Part shown: positions 53,529-62,050 of the stretch, in pieces
How the letters are laid out: each line of letters begins with the position of its first letter
Numbering within the stretch: position 1 is the first letter of the stretch
Assembly (NCBI GenBank): GCA_013821825.1
Contig: PNJK01000003.1
Coordinates: 1-64,000 of the forward strand
Length of the DNA stretch: 64,000 nt
Direction of reading: 5' to 3'
From: Rhodobacter sp.
GTDB taxonomy: Bacteria; Pseudomonadota; Alphaproteobacteria; Rhodobacterales; Rhodobacteraceae
Program-made: the position numbers and the translations under genes
Notes under the pieces: model-generated
Database searches by the model: none
What the model was told of the DNA's origin: nothing
Seen by the model: the letters and a program-made list of their open reading frames with translations, nothing else

Positions 53529-55403
53529 GTGTTCCACGTGAAACACTACGATGTCATTGTTATCGGCGCTGGTCACGCCGGGACCGAGGCCGCAGCTGCC
53601 GCATCCCGGACGGGTGCATCAACGGCCGTTGTGACGCTTCGGGTCGAAGCGATTGGCGCCATGTCCTGCAATCCGGCGATCGGGGGGCTGGGCAAGGGCC
53701 ACCTCGTACGTGAGATTGATGCCCTGGACGGGGTGATGGGGCGCATGGCAGACCGGGCCGGCATCCAGTTCCGCTTGTTGAATCGGCGAAAGGGTCCGGC
53801 AGTGCAGGGCCCACGGGCGCAGATCGACCGGCGGCTTTACCGTCAGGCGATGCAGCAAGAGCTGGCCAAGCAACCCGGCCTTGCGATCATCGAGGGCGAG
53901 GTATCCCGGCTGCGGATCGACGGCGGTGTTGTGCGAGGGGTCGAGCTGGCGTCGGGCGAAATAATCTCGGCTGGACGGGTGGTCCTGACGGCCGGGACGT
54001 TTCTGAACGGCGTGATTCATATCGGCGACCGGCGCATGCAGGGCGGCCGGATGGGTGATTCGCCATCGCGGATGCTGGCGTCGCAGTTGGCCGAGCTGGC
54101 CTTGCCGGTTGGACGTCTGAAAACCGGCACGCCTCCGCGTCTGGATGGGCGGACAATTGACTGGGAGCGGTTGGACAGCCAGCCGGGGGATGACGACCCG
54201 GTGCTGTTTTCGTTCCTGAGCAGAGCGCCGGAAGCGCGTCAGATCTCTTGCGGCATCACGCATACGACAGAGAAAACCCACCAGATCGTGCGGGAAAACC
54301 TGTCCAGGTCCGCTATGTATGGTGGTCATATTGAAGGCGTTGGCCCGCGCTACTGCCCGTCGATCGAGGATAAGGTCGTGCGTTTTGCGGACAAGACCTC
54401 GCACCAGGTCTTCCTGGAACCCGAAGGTCTGGATGACAGCACGGTCTATCCGAATGGACTGTCCACCTCGCTTCCTGAAGAGGTGCAGCACGATTACATC
54501 CGTACGATCCCTGGTCTGGAGCAGACCGTGATTCTGCAGCCCGGCTACGCGATCGAGTATGATTACTTTGACCCGCGAAGCTTGCACCTGACGCTGGAAA
54601 CCCGCGCTGTCCCGGGCCTTTATTTCGCTGGCCAGATCAATGGAACCACCGGATATGAGGAGGCGGCGGCACAAGGGCTTGTGGCCGGACTGAACGCTGC
54701 CGCTGCATCAAGGGGATCTGCGCCGGTCGAGTTCAGTCGGACAGAGAGCTACATCGGGGTCATGATTGATGATCTGACGTCACGCGGGGTGACGGAACCG
54801 TATCGGATGTTCACCTCTCGCGCCGAGTTTCGCCTTACCGTACGGGCGGATAACGCGGACCGGCGCCTGACGCCGGTCGGGATTGAAGCTGGCTGCGTCA
54901 GCGATTCTCGGCGTCAGGCATTTGAGGCCAAAGTCGAGGCTTTAGAGAGCGGTCGCCAGTTGCTTTCTGCGGTCAAGCTGGGCCCAAAGGAGCTTGGCGA
55001 GGCGGGCATCAACGTCAGTCGGGACGGGGCAAAACGCAACGCCTATGAAACCCTGTCTCTTCCTGGGGCAGATATTGTGGTTCTGCGGGACCGGTTTGAA
55101 GCTTACGGGCAAACCGACCCCGGCGTCCTGGAGCAACTTCAGATCGATTCGACCTATGACCAGTACACAGACAGACAGTCGCGGGAGGTGGCGGATCTGC
55201 GGCGGCAGGAAGCGCAACGCATTCCGGCAGACTTCAAGTACGACGGCATTTCCGGCCTTTCGAACGAACTGAAGCTGAAGCTTTCGCGACAGCGACCGGA
55301 AACTATTCTTCAGGCCTCGCGAATCGAGGGCGTCACGCCCGCAGCTCTCCTGCTGATTCTAGCGCACTTGCGCAAACCTCAGCTTGAGCGGCACGCAGGA
55401 TGA
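53529..55403 (+). CDS. mnmG: tRNA uridine 5-carboxymethylaminomethyl modification enzyme MnmG
   Basis: A 624-residue FAD protein, partner of MnmE. It begins at a GTG ([18 protein letters not shown], with the FAD motif), then [20 protein letters not shown], and ends with the [17 protein letters not shown] segment typical of the C-terminus. The first six codons also form a parS-like site, which constrains the protein start. It lies 3 bases after mnmE and overlaps rsmG by 4 bases. Confidence 0.96.
   Translation: MFHVKHYDVIVIGAGHAGTEAAAAASRTGASTAVVTLRVEAIGAMSCNPAIGGLGKGHLVREIDALDGVMGRMADRAGIQFRLLNRRKGPAVQGPRAQIDRRLYRQAMQQELAKQPGLAIIEGEVSRLRIDGGVVRGVELASGEIISAGRVVLTAGTFLNGVIHIGDRRMQGGRMGDSPSRMLASQLAELALPVGRLKTGTPPRLDGRTIDWERLDSQPGDDDPVLFSFLSRAPEARQISCGITHTTEKTHQIVRENLSRSAMYGGHIEGVGPRYCPSIEDKVVRFADKTSHQVFLEPEGLDDSTVYPNGLSTSLPEEVQHDYIRTIPGLEQTVILQPGYAIEYDYFDPRSLHLTLETRAVPGLYFAGQINGTTGYEEAAAQGLVAGLNAAAASRGSAPVEFSRTESYIGVMIDDLTSRGVTEPYRMFTSRAEFRLTVRADNADRRLTPVGIEAGCVSDSRRQAFEAKVEALESGRQLLSAVKLGPKELGEAGINVSRDGAKRNAYETLSLPGADIVVLRDRFEAYGQTDPGVLEQLQIDSTYDQYTDRQSREVADLRRQEAQRIPADFKYDGISGLSNELKLKLSRQRPETILQASRIEGVTPAALLLILAHLRKPQLERHAG
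53530..53545. promoter_or_regulatory. parS-like site 1
   Basis: TGTTCCACGTGAAACA, one mismatch from the bacterial parS palindrome TGTTTCACGTGAAACA. It overlaps the first codons of mnmG. This location for parS is common in alphaproteobacteria. Confidence 0.85.
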
Positions 55404-56035
55404 ATGTTGCGAGCGGTCATACCATCGCGGGGATTGATGTTTCACGTGAAACATCTGCTGCGCTGGAGGCTCTTGCAGCGCTCGTGTGGCGCTGGAATCC
55501 GGCGGTCAACCTGGTCAGCAAGGCAAGCCTGCCACATCTGCATGAGCGACATATCGTTGATTCCGCTCAGCTATACAATTTCCGGCCTCAACTCGCGCGG
55601 CATTGGGTGGATCTTGGTTCTGGGGGCGGGTTCCCAGGACTGGTCATCGCTATCCTCGCTCGTGAGAGGGACGCTGACCTGAAAGTTACCTTGGTTGAGT
55701 CGGATGGTCGCAAGGCCACCTTCCTTCGGCAGGCAGCACAAGAGCTTGGGCTTCGCGTCATGGTCATCAATGATCGAATCGAATCAATTCCCGCGCTTGG
55801 TGCCGACGTTCTGTCAGCGCGGGCTTTGGCGCCACTATCGGGTCTTCTGGAATATGCGGAGCTGCACCTTCATCCAGATGGCGTCGCGATCTTCCCCAAG
55901 GGTGGGCGCTATGCCGAGGAACTGGAAGAAGCGCGGAATACGTGGGACTTTGAAGTTGACATCCATCCCAGCCTGTCAGAGCAGGGATCGGCCGTTCTGG
56001 TGATCAGGGATATTCAACGTGCAAAAAAAGACTGA
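55400..56035 (+). CDS. rsmG: 16S rRNA (guanine527-N7) methyltransferase RsmG
   Basis: A 211-residue SAM-dependent methyltransferase acting on 16S rRNA. Motif I is [18 protein letters not shown], and the later [20 protein letters not shown] and [11 protein letters not shown] segments are typical. It overlaps mnmG by an ATGA and its codons 13-18 contain a perfect parS (reading DVSRET). The C-terminus overlaps the parA start by 17 bases. Confidence 0.95.
   Translation: MNVASGHTIAGIDVSRETSAALEALAALVWRWNPAVNLVSKASLPHLHERHIVDSAQLYNFRPQLARHWVDLGSGGGFPGLVIAILARERDADLKVTLVESDGRKATFLRQAAQELGLRVMVINDRIESIPALGADVLSARALAPLSGLLEYAELHLHPDGVAIFPKGGRYAEELEEARNTWDFEVDIHPSLSEQGSAVLVIRDIQRAKKD
55438..55453. promoter_or_regulatory. 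parS site 2 (perfect)
   Basis: TGTTTCACGTGAAACA, a perfect 16-base parS palindrome within the 5' end of rsmG, 1.4 kb before parB. It should be the main ParB loading site of this cluster. Confidence 0.95.
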
Positions 56036-56837
56036 CGGATCACGCCCCCACATCCTTGCGCTGGCCAATCAGAAGGGCGGCGTTGGCAAGACGACGACGG
56101 CCATCAACCTTGCGGCGGGGCTTGCCGAGCTTGGCCACAAAGTGCTGCTGGTGGACATCGATCCGCAAGGAAACTCGTCCACCGGGCTGGGGATCAGGCC
56201 GGACGCTCGCAAGAAGACCAGCTACGACTTGATCGTTGATGGTGCTGACCTACAGGATGTGGTGATTGATACCAGCATTCCTGACGTCATGATCATTCCG
56301 GCGAACGCGGATCTTTCTTCGACCGATCTGGATATCATCTCGAACGAAAAGCGCAGTTTCCTGCTTCACGACGCTTTGCGCCAGCCGGAAATGGAAACCT
56401 ATGGCTTCGACTATATCCTGATTGACTGTCCGCCTGCGCTGAGTCTGCTGACCGTCAATGCGCTGGTGTCCTGCGATTCCGTGCTTGTGCCGCTGCAATG
56501 CGAATTCTTCGCGCTGGAGGGGCTTTCGCAGTTGATGCTGACGATTCGTGATGTGCGGAGATCAGCGAATCCCGGATTGCGAATTGAGGGCGTGGTGCTG
56601 ACCATGCATGACGGGCGCAACAAACTTACCGCACAGGTTGAGGCCGATGCCCGCTCAAACATGGGCGACCTTGTCATGCGGACCACAATCCCTCGCAACG
56701 TGCGGATCAGCGAGGCACCCTCGCACGCGCTGCCCGTGTTGACGTACGATCCGTCTTCAAAGGGGGCGCTGGCCTATCGCGCCTTGGCGAAGGAAATCTC
56801 GGATCGGCGGAAAATATCAGCAGTTTCAGGGGCCTGA
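56019..56837 (+). CDS. parA: Chromosome partitioning ATPase ParA
   Basis: A 272-residue Walker-type ATPase. The deviant Walker A is LANQKGGVGKTTTAINLAAG, followed by VDIDPQGNSSTGLG and the DYILIDCPPALS Walker B region. It starts at a GTG at 56019, with coupling overlap to rsmG. It moves origin regions together with ParB. It lies 3 bases before parB. Confidence 0.96.
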   Translation: MQKKTDGSRPHILALANQKGGVGKTTTAINLAAGLAELGHKVLLVDIDPQGNSSTGLGIRPDARKKTSYDLIVDGADLQDVVIDTSIPDVMIIPANADLSSTDLDIISNEKRSFLLHDALRQPEMETYGFDYILIDCPPALSLLTVNALVSCDSVLVPLQCEFFALEGLSQLMLTIRDVRRSANPGLRIEGVVLTMHDGRNKLTAQVEADARSNMGDLVMRTTIPRNVRISEAPSHALPVLTYDPSSKGALAYRALAKEISDRRKISAVSGA

Positions 56838-56840
56838 CGG

Positions 56841-57755
56841 ATGACCAGCAAGAATGAAAAGCGCGGGTTGGGCCGGGGGCTTTCGGCCCTTATGGCGGAT
56901 GTGAACCTGGCCGGACTGGACCAGCAGCCATCCGGGCGTCGGGCAGAGTTCATGCTGCCGGTCGACAAACTGGAACCGAACCCGCAGCAGCCGCGACTGG
57001 ATTTCAAACGCGATGAACTTGACAGTCTGGCCGATTCGATCCGGCAAAAGGGCGTAATTCAGCCTTTGATCGTTCGGCGCAAGCCGGGCCGCGATGTGTA
57101 TGAAATTGTTGCCGGCGAGCGGCGCTGGCGAGCGGCTCAGCTTGCGCAGTTGCATGAAGTTCCGGTTGTGGTCCGCGAGTTGAGCGACACCGAAGTCCTT
57201 GAAATCGCGATCATCGAGAATATTCAGCGTGAAGATCTGAATGCCATCGAAGAAGCGCTTGGGTTTCGCCAGTTGATGACCCGATTCGGCCACACTCAGG
57301 AAAGGCTGGCAGAAGCGTTAAGCCGCAGCCGGAGCCATGTGGCGAACCTGCTGCGGCTTCTTACCCTGCCTTCCGAAGTTCAGGACATGGTCCGCGAAGG
57401 CGCTCTTAGCGCCGGGCACGCGCGGGCACTGATCGGAAGCCCGAAGGCGCCGGAACTTGCAGCACAGATCGTGGCCAAGGGCCTTTCGGTGCGAGAGACC
57501 GAGCGGCTGGTAAAGGCCCAATCCGGGGCCAAGCCAGCGGCGCGGAAAGCAGCCAAAGCGCGAGAGAAAGACGCTGACACAAAGGCCCTCGAGGCAGATC
57601 TTTCGGCCAATCTGCGCATGCCGGTACGCATTGATCACGAGGCCGGCGGCGAAAACGGGCAGCTGATCATTCGCTATGGAAGCCTTGAAGATCTCGACAT
57701 GCTGTGTCGTCTGCTTTCACAGACACAAGATGCTGGAAAGATTAGCGAGGATTAA
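56841..57755 (+). CDS. parB: Chromosome partitioning protein ParB
   Basis: A 304-residue parS-binding CTPase. N-terminal KRGLGRGLSALMAD, the CTP-binding ERRWRAAQLAQLHEVPVVVR region with GERR motif, the helix-turn-helix RLAEALSRSRSHVANLLRLL and the dimerisation C-terminus are all present. It would bind the parS-like sites at 53530, 55438 and perhaps 58929. Its stop overlaps the convergent hemW stop. Confidence 0.96.
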   Translation: MTSKNEKRGLGRGLSALMADVNLAGLDQQPSGRRAEFMLPVDKLEPNPQQPRLDFKRDELDSLADSIRQKGVIQPLIVRRKPGRDVYEIVAGERRWRAAQLAQLHEVPVVVRELSDTEVLEIAIIENIQREDLNAIEEALGFRQLMTRFGHTQERLAEALSRSRSHVANLLRLLTLPSEVQDMVREGALSAGHARALIGSPKAPELAAQIVAKGLSVRETERLVKAQSGAKPAARKAAKAREKDADTKALEADLSANLRMPVRIDHEAGGENGQLIIRYGSLEDLDMLCRLLSQTQDAGKISED

Positions 57756-58924
57756 TCTCCGCTGCGGCGGTCAGCAAGCAAGCAGCGCAGGACGCCGTTC
57801 AGCATCATCACGCCGGTTTCCGATGTCTGGATGCGGTCGTCCGCTTCGGTCAGCAGACCAAGGCCGATCAGTTCGTCGATGGCCGTCCGGGGAAGCGGCA
57901 TACCGGCCAGAGCGGTGTATCGGGACAGCGACGCACCTTCGCGCAGGCGTAGGGCGAACATCAGATATTCGGTCGCGCGGCTATCATTTCCCAGAATTTC
58001 CGTCCGTTCGGCAAGGCCGGGAGCCTGCAAGGCTTTTTTCAGCCACAACGCGGGCGCGCGCTCTGCTTCGGTCGCCAGGCGGCGGTCGGGCAGGGTGATC
58101 CGGCCATGCGCGCCGGGGCCGATCCCGGCATAGTCACCCATGCGCCAATAAATCAGGTTGTGCCGTGATTCGTCGCCCGGGCGCGCATGATTCGACACTT
58201 CGTAGGCAGGCCGGCCGGCCGTTCTGGTGACTTCCTGGGTCAGTTCGAACATGTCGGCCGCAAGATCCTCGACCGGAAGGCCGCGGAGAAGCTTCTTCGC
58301 GTGCATTTGGCCAAAGACTGTGCCGTCCTCGATGGTCAGCTGGTACAGCGACAGGTGCGACGTGCCGAAATCCAGCGCCCGATGCAGCTCGTCGCGCCAG
58401 GCCGGAAGGGTCTGATCCTGCCGCGCGTAAATCAGGTCGATGCTGACGCGATCGAAGGTAGCCTGAGCGATTGCAATGGCTGCACGGGCCTCATCCACCG
58501 AGTGCATCCGGCCAAGGCGACGCAGGTCTGTGGCATCAAGTGATTGAACACCAAGGGAAACCCGGTTCACGCCGGCCCTTGCATAGCTGGCGAAGCGCGC
58601 AGCCTCGACCGATCCGGGATTGGCCTCAAGCGTGATTTCCACATCATTCGCCAGCGTCCACGTGGCACGGATTCGGTCAAGGATGCCCTGCACCAACGCC
58701 GGTTCCATCAGAGAGGGCGTGCCGCCGCCAAAGAACACGGTGTTAAGAAGGCGACCCTCGGTCAGGGCACCAACGCGGTCAATCTCGGACTCGAAAGCGG
58801 TCAGCCAGCGGGACTGGTCGACTTGCCCGGCGACATGGCTGTTGAAGTCGCAATAGGGGCATTTCGACTGGCAGAACGGCCAATGCAGGTAAAGCCCAAA
58901 GCCCGCATGCCGCCAGTCCTCCAT
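57752..58924 (-). CDS. hemW: Heme chaperone HemW (radical SAM)
   Basis: A 390-residue radical SAM protein, formerly called HemN-like. The cluster motif is FCQSKCPYCDFN (Cys-x3-Cys-x2-Cys). It then has FFGGGTPSLM and VSLGVQSLDATDLRRLGR. I chose Met at 58924 (MEDWRHAGFG); a GTG at 58936 would overlap the rdgB stop as GTGA and adds four codons that lie in a parS-like site, and remains possible. It inserts heme rather than oxidising coproporphyrinogen in this class. Confidence 0.92.
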   Translation of the reverse strand: MEDWRHAGFGLYLHWPFCQSKCPYCDFNSHVAGQVDQSRWLTAFESEIDRVGALTEGRLLNTVFFGGGTPSLMEPALVQGILDRIRATWTLANDVEITLEANPGSVEAARFASYARAGVNRVSLGVQSLDATDLRRLGRMHSVDEARAAIAIAQATFDRVSIDLIYARQDQTLPAWRDELHRALDFGTSHLSLYQLTIEDGTVFGQMHAKKLLRGLPVEDLAADMFELTQEVTRTAGRPAYEVSNHARPGDESRHNLIYWRMGDYAGIGPGAHGRITLPDRRLATEAERAPALWLKKALQAPGLAERTEILGNDSRATEYLMFALRLREGASLSRYTALAGMPLPRTAIDELIGLGLLTEADDRIQTSETGVMMLNGVLRCLLADRRSGD

Positions 58925-58928
58925 CACC

Positions 58929-58944
58929 TGTTTCACGGGAAACA
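58929..58944. promoter_or_regulatory. parS-like site 3
   Basis: TGTTTCACGGGAAACA, one mismatch (central T to G) from the parS palindrome. It spans the rdgB stop and the hemW start. The mismatch breaks the central CG-TG symmetry, so binding may be weak. Confidence 0.6.
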
Positions 58945-59538
58945 GGCCGCGACCAGCTTGCGGAACGCATCCGCGCGGTGGCTTAGACGGTTCTTTTCCC
59001 AGCGGTCCATTTCGCCGAAGGTGATGTCAAAGCCATCGGGCTGGAAGATCGGATCAAAGCCATGGCCTTGTTCGCCCCGTCCGGGCCAGACCAGCGTGCC
59101 CGGAGAAACCCCCTCAAAGACAAGGTCTTGACCATTTGGAGACGCCAGAGCGAGGGTGCAGCGGAACTGCGCGCGACGCGGTTCAGGGGCCTGAATCGCC
59201 TCAAGCTCGCGCCAGACCCGGCCCATGCCGACGGCAAAGTCGCGGCCGCTGGCTGTTGTGGCCCAATCCGCAGTGAGGACGCCCGGAGCGCCGCCAAGGG
59301 CCTCAACCGAAAGGCCAGAATCATCGGCCAAAGCCACAAGCCCGCTGGCCCTGGCCGCCGCATGGGCCTTGAGCCGCGCATTGCCGACAAAGGTGGTCTC
59401 GGTCTCTTCCGGTTCGGGAAGGCCAAGGTCGCCGGCCCCGATGACCGACACGCCAAAAGGGGCCAGAAGATCGCCAATCTCCTCCAGCTTGCCCGGGTTG
59501 TGGGTGGCGACCAGCAGGCGATCCCCGGCCTTCAGCAT
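58933..59538 (-). CDS. rdgB: Non-canonical purine NTP pyrophosphatase RdgB/HAM1
   Basis: A 201-residue enzyme that removes dITP/XTP from the nucleotide pool. ATHNPGKLEEI is the family start, then TFVGNARLKAHAAA, ALADDSGLSVEALGGAPGV and DPIFQPDG with the late SHRADAF segment. The ATG at 59538 overlaps the rph stop (TGATG); a TTG one codon upstream is an alternative. The gene order hemW-rdgB-rph is usual in this group. Confidence 0.95.
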   Translation of the reverse strand: MLKAGDRLLVATHNPGKLEEIGDLLAPFGVSVIGAGDLGLPEPEETETTFVGNARLKAHAAARASGLVALADDSGLSVEALGGAPGVLTADWATTASGRDFAVGMGRVWRELEAIQAPEPRRAQFRCTLALASPNGQDLVFEGVSPGTLVWPGRGEQGHGFDPIFQPDGFDITFGEMDRWEKNRLSHRADAFRKLVAACFP

Positions 59539-60254
59539 CAAAGCCCCAGTGCCGCTTTCTGGGCAGCCACCAGCGCCGCGTTTCCTGTGCGGGCAAGGTC
59601 AAGGAGGTGCAGTAGCTCTTCCTGGGAAAAGGCCGAGCCTTCGGCCGACATCTGCACTTCAACCAGACGCCCGGCGCCAGTCATCACGAAGTTGCCATCG
59701 GTTCCGGCTGCCGAGTCCTCAAGATAATCGAGGTCAAGGACCGGCTGACCTGCGTAGATTCCACAAGAGACGGCGCAGACATGGTCAAGGATCGGATCGC
59801 TGACAATTGCGCCTGCCGACAGCAGCTTGTTCACCGCAAGACGCAGCGCCACCCAGCCGCCGGTGATCGACGCGCAGCGGGTGCCTCCATCGGCCTGGAT
59901 CACATCGCAGTCGATGACGATCTGCCGTTCACCAAGCGCATTCCGGTCAACGCCGGCCCGCAGCGAACGCCCAATAAGCCTTTGAATTTCTTGTGTTCTT
60001 CCAGACTGCTTGCCCGAAGCCGCCTCACGCCGGGTGCGGGTATTGGTGGCGCGGGGCAGCATGCCATACTCCGCCGTCACCCAGCCCTGGCCGGTGTTCT
60101 TCAGGAACGGCGGCGGTTTGTCCTCGATCGAGGCGGTGCAAAGGACGTGGGTGTCGCCCATACGGATCAAGCAAGAGCCCTCGGCATGCTTGGTCACGCC
60201 GGTTTCGATTGAAACCGTGCGAAGATCGCTTAATTTCCTGCCTGACGGGCGCAT
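59538..60254 (-). CDS. rph: Ribonuclease PH
   Basis: A 238-residue phosphorolytic 3'-5' exoribonuclease for tRNA trimming. Start [16 protein letters not shown] and the later [32 protein letters not shown] segments are diagnostic. Catalytic Asp is in the [18 protein letters not shown] region. It leads the leftward rph-rdgB-hemW unit and is divergent from hrcA with an 89-base gap. Confidence 0.95.
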   Translation of the reverse strand: MRPSGRKLSDLRTVSIETGVTKHAEGSCLIRMGDTHVLCTASIEDKPPPFLKNTGQGWVTAEYGMLPRATNTRTRREAASGKQSGRTQEIQRLIGRSLRAGVDRNALGERQIVIDCDVIQADGGTRCASITGGWVALRLAVNKLLSAGAIVSDPILDHVCAVSCGIYAGQPVLDLDYLEDSAAGTDGNFVMTGAGRLVEVQMSAEGSAFSQEELLHLLDLARTGNAALVAAQKAALGL

Positions 60255-60343
60255 TGTCGGACCTTTCTCTGGGATATGGCCACATATGCAACCATAGTGA
60301 TCGGATGCAACCCCGATTGAGTCGCTGACATCCGCACCAACCC

Positions 60344-61414
60344 ATGACCAACCCGCAACCCACCCTGACCGATATGAACGACCGCACGCGGGAAGTGTTT
60401 CGCCGCGTGGTCGAGGGCTATCTGACATCGGGCGAGCCGGTGGGTTCACGGACACTGACGCGCAGCCTTTCGGAAAAGGTATCTGCGGCGACGGTGCGCA
60501 ACGTGATGCAGGATCTGGAATACCTGGGGCTTCTGGACAGTCCGCACGTCTCGGCTGGCCGGGTTCCAACTCAACAGGGCCTGCGGATGTTCGTCGACAG
60601 CCTGCTAGAGGTTGGGACGGTCGCGCCCGAGGATCAGGAACGGATCGACGCGACGCTTGCGCCCAAAGGGCAGGACGTGACGACGCTGCTGGATGATGTG
60701 GGCGCGGCGCTTTCGGTGATCACGCGCGGAGCAAGCGTGGTGCTGGCGCCCAAGCGCGAGGCGCCGATCCGGCATATCGAATTCGTCAGCCTTGCACCGG
60801 ACAGGGCGCTGGTCGTGCTGGTGTTCGCTGACGGACAGGTTGAAAATCGGATATTCTCGCCGCCACCGGGACAGACGCCATCTTCGATGCGTGAGGCGGC
60901 CAATTTCCTGAATGCCCTCGCTGAAGGCCGCACCCTTTCCGAACTGCGCAGAAACGTCACGACCGAGATTGCCCGTCGACGGCAAGAGATCGACATCCTT
61001 GCGCGTCAACTGGTCGAAAGCGGGCTGGCCCTTTGGGAAAACGCCGGCGAAAACTCGGAACGGCTGATCGTCCGGGGGCGCGGCAATCTGATCGAGGAAG
61101 CCGCAAATGCCACCGAGATCGAGCGGATTCGGGTGCTGTTCGACGATCTGGAACGCAAACGTGATATCGCCGAGTTTCTGAACCTTGCTGAAACCGGCGA
61201 CGGTGTGCGGATTTTTATTGGTTCAGAGAACAAGCTTTTCTCACTTTCCGGTTCAAGTCTGGTGGTTTCTCCCTATATGAACGCTGATCGGAAAATCATC
61301 GGCGCGGTGGGCGTCATCGGTCCGACCCGGCTGAACTATGGCCGGATCGTCCCGATCGTCGATTATACCGCCCAGTTGGTGGGCCGCCTTGTCTCGGATC
61401 GGGGCAAGGTCTGA
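60344..61414 (+). CDS. hrcA: Heat-inducible transcription repressor HrcA
   Basis: A 356-residue HrcA. The N-terminal winged helix reads [20 protein letters not shown] and [18 protein letters not shown]; the middle domain and the [20 protein letters not shown] end are typical. HrcA normally binds CIRCE elements before groES/dnaK; none was found here in the 89-base gap. grpE follows after 21 bases. Confidence 0.95.
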   Translation: MTNPQPTLTDMNDRTREVFRRVVEGYLTSGEPVGSRTLTRSLSEKVSAATVRNVMQDLEYLGLLDSPHVSAGRVPTQQGLRMFVDSLLEVGTVAPEDQERIDATLAPKGQDVTTLLDDVGAALSVITRGASVVLAPKREAPIRHIEFVSLAPDRALVVLVFADGQVENRIFSPPPGQTPSSMREAANFLNALAEGRTLSELRRNVTTEIARRRQEIDILARQLVESGLALWENAGENSERLIVRGRGNLIEEAANATEIERIRVLFDDLERKRDIAEFLNLAETGDGVRIFIGSENKLFSLSGSSLVVSPYMNADRKIIGAVGVIGPTRLNYGRIVPIVDYTAQLVGRLVSDRGKV

Positions 61415-61435
61415 CAGACAGACGAGGACGTGACG

Positions 61436-61966
61436 ATGACGCAGGAACAGGCAGCTTCACCGGAAGTGGAGCTGGAAGACTTCGGAATGGACGCGGCAGC
61501 GGCAGAGCTCGAGGCTGTGCGCGCCGAACGTGACGAGATGCGCGACAAGTTCATGCGCGTGCTGGCCGAGGCCGAAAATTCCCGCAAACGGGCGGAGCGC
61601 GATCGGAAAGAGGCCGAGCTTTACGGCAGCACCCGGCTGGCGCGCGACCTTTTGCCGGTGCACGACAACCTGAGCCGTGCCTTGCGGGTCATTCCCGAGG
61701 AAAGCCGTGCCGCCTCGTCTGCTTTGATCGAGGGTTTGGAACTGACCCTGCGCGAGCTGACCAATGTGATGACCCGGCACGGAATCACCACGATCTCACC
61801 CGCGATTGGCGACCAGTTCGATCCGCAACTGCATCAGGCGATGTTCGAAGCCCCGTTGCCGGACACCAAGGCCGGCCAGATCATCCAGGTGATGACCGAG
61901 GGCTTCCTCTTGCATGACCGTCTTCTGCGCCCGGCACAGGTTGGCGTATCCTCGACGCCGGGCTGA
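61436..61966 (+). CDS. grpE: Nucleotide exchange factor GrpE
   Basis: A 176-residue DnaK cochaperone with the long N-terminal coiled coil (about residues 20-70) and the four-helix/beta C-terminus; NSRKRAERDRKEAELYGSTR and the late VLLHDRLLRPAQV-like end match. ATG at 61436 has GAGGA about 10 bases before it; the GTG at 61430 is a less likely start. It forms a unit with hrcA, and converges with mutS. Confidence 0.94.
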   Translation: MTQEQAASPEVELEDFGMDAAAAELEAVRAERDEMRDKFMRVLAEAENSRKRAERDRKEAELYGSTRLARDLLPVHDNLSRALRVIPEESRAASSALIEGLELTLRELTNVMTRHGITTISPAIGDQFDPQLHQAMFEAPLPDTKAGQIIQVMTEGFLLHDRLLRPAQVGVSSTPG

Positions 61967-61978
61967 TCCTTGCGCAAA

Positions 61979-62015
61979 GGCCGGAGAGGGCCGTCTGCCC
62001 TCCCCGGACCCCTCC
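61979..62015 (+). terminator. GC-rich hairpin between grpE and mutS
   Basis: Arms GAGGGC and GCCCTC around a CGTCT loop, extended by CCGGA/CCCCGG pairing, in the convergent gap. It is followed by the repeat with GGATATTTC. It probably ends transcription from grpE, and possibly from mutS in the other direction. Confidence 0.55.
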
Positions 62016-62018
62016 CGA

Positions 62019-62049
62019 GGATATTTCTCAGAGAGGAAGACGAATTTTA
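62019..62049 (+). repeat. Intergenic repeat, copy 2
   Basis: Near-identical to the element at 30601-30633: GGATATTT, a short variable spot, then CAGAGAGGAAGACGAATTTTA. The shared order hairpin-GGATATTT-GAGGAAGA suggests a common terminator-type repeat of this genome. Confidence 0.7.
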
Positions 62050-62050
62050 C

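Noticed and set aside
57752..58936. Oxygen-independent coproporphyrinogen oxidase HemN
   Set aside because: The gene has the Cys-x3-Cys-x2-Cys pattern and length of the HemW branch, without the N-terminal extension of true HemN.
60255..60343. CIRCE element before hrcA
   Set aside because: No TTAGCACTC-N9-GAGTGCTAA or close variant was seen in the 89-base gap.
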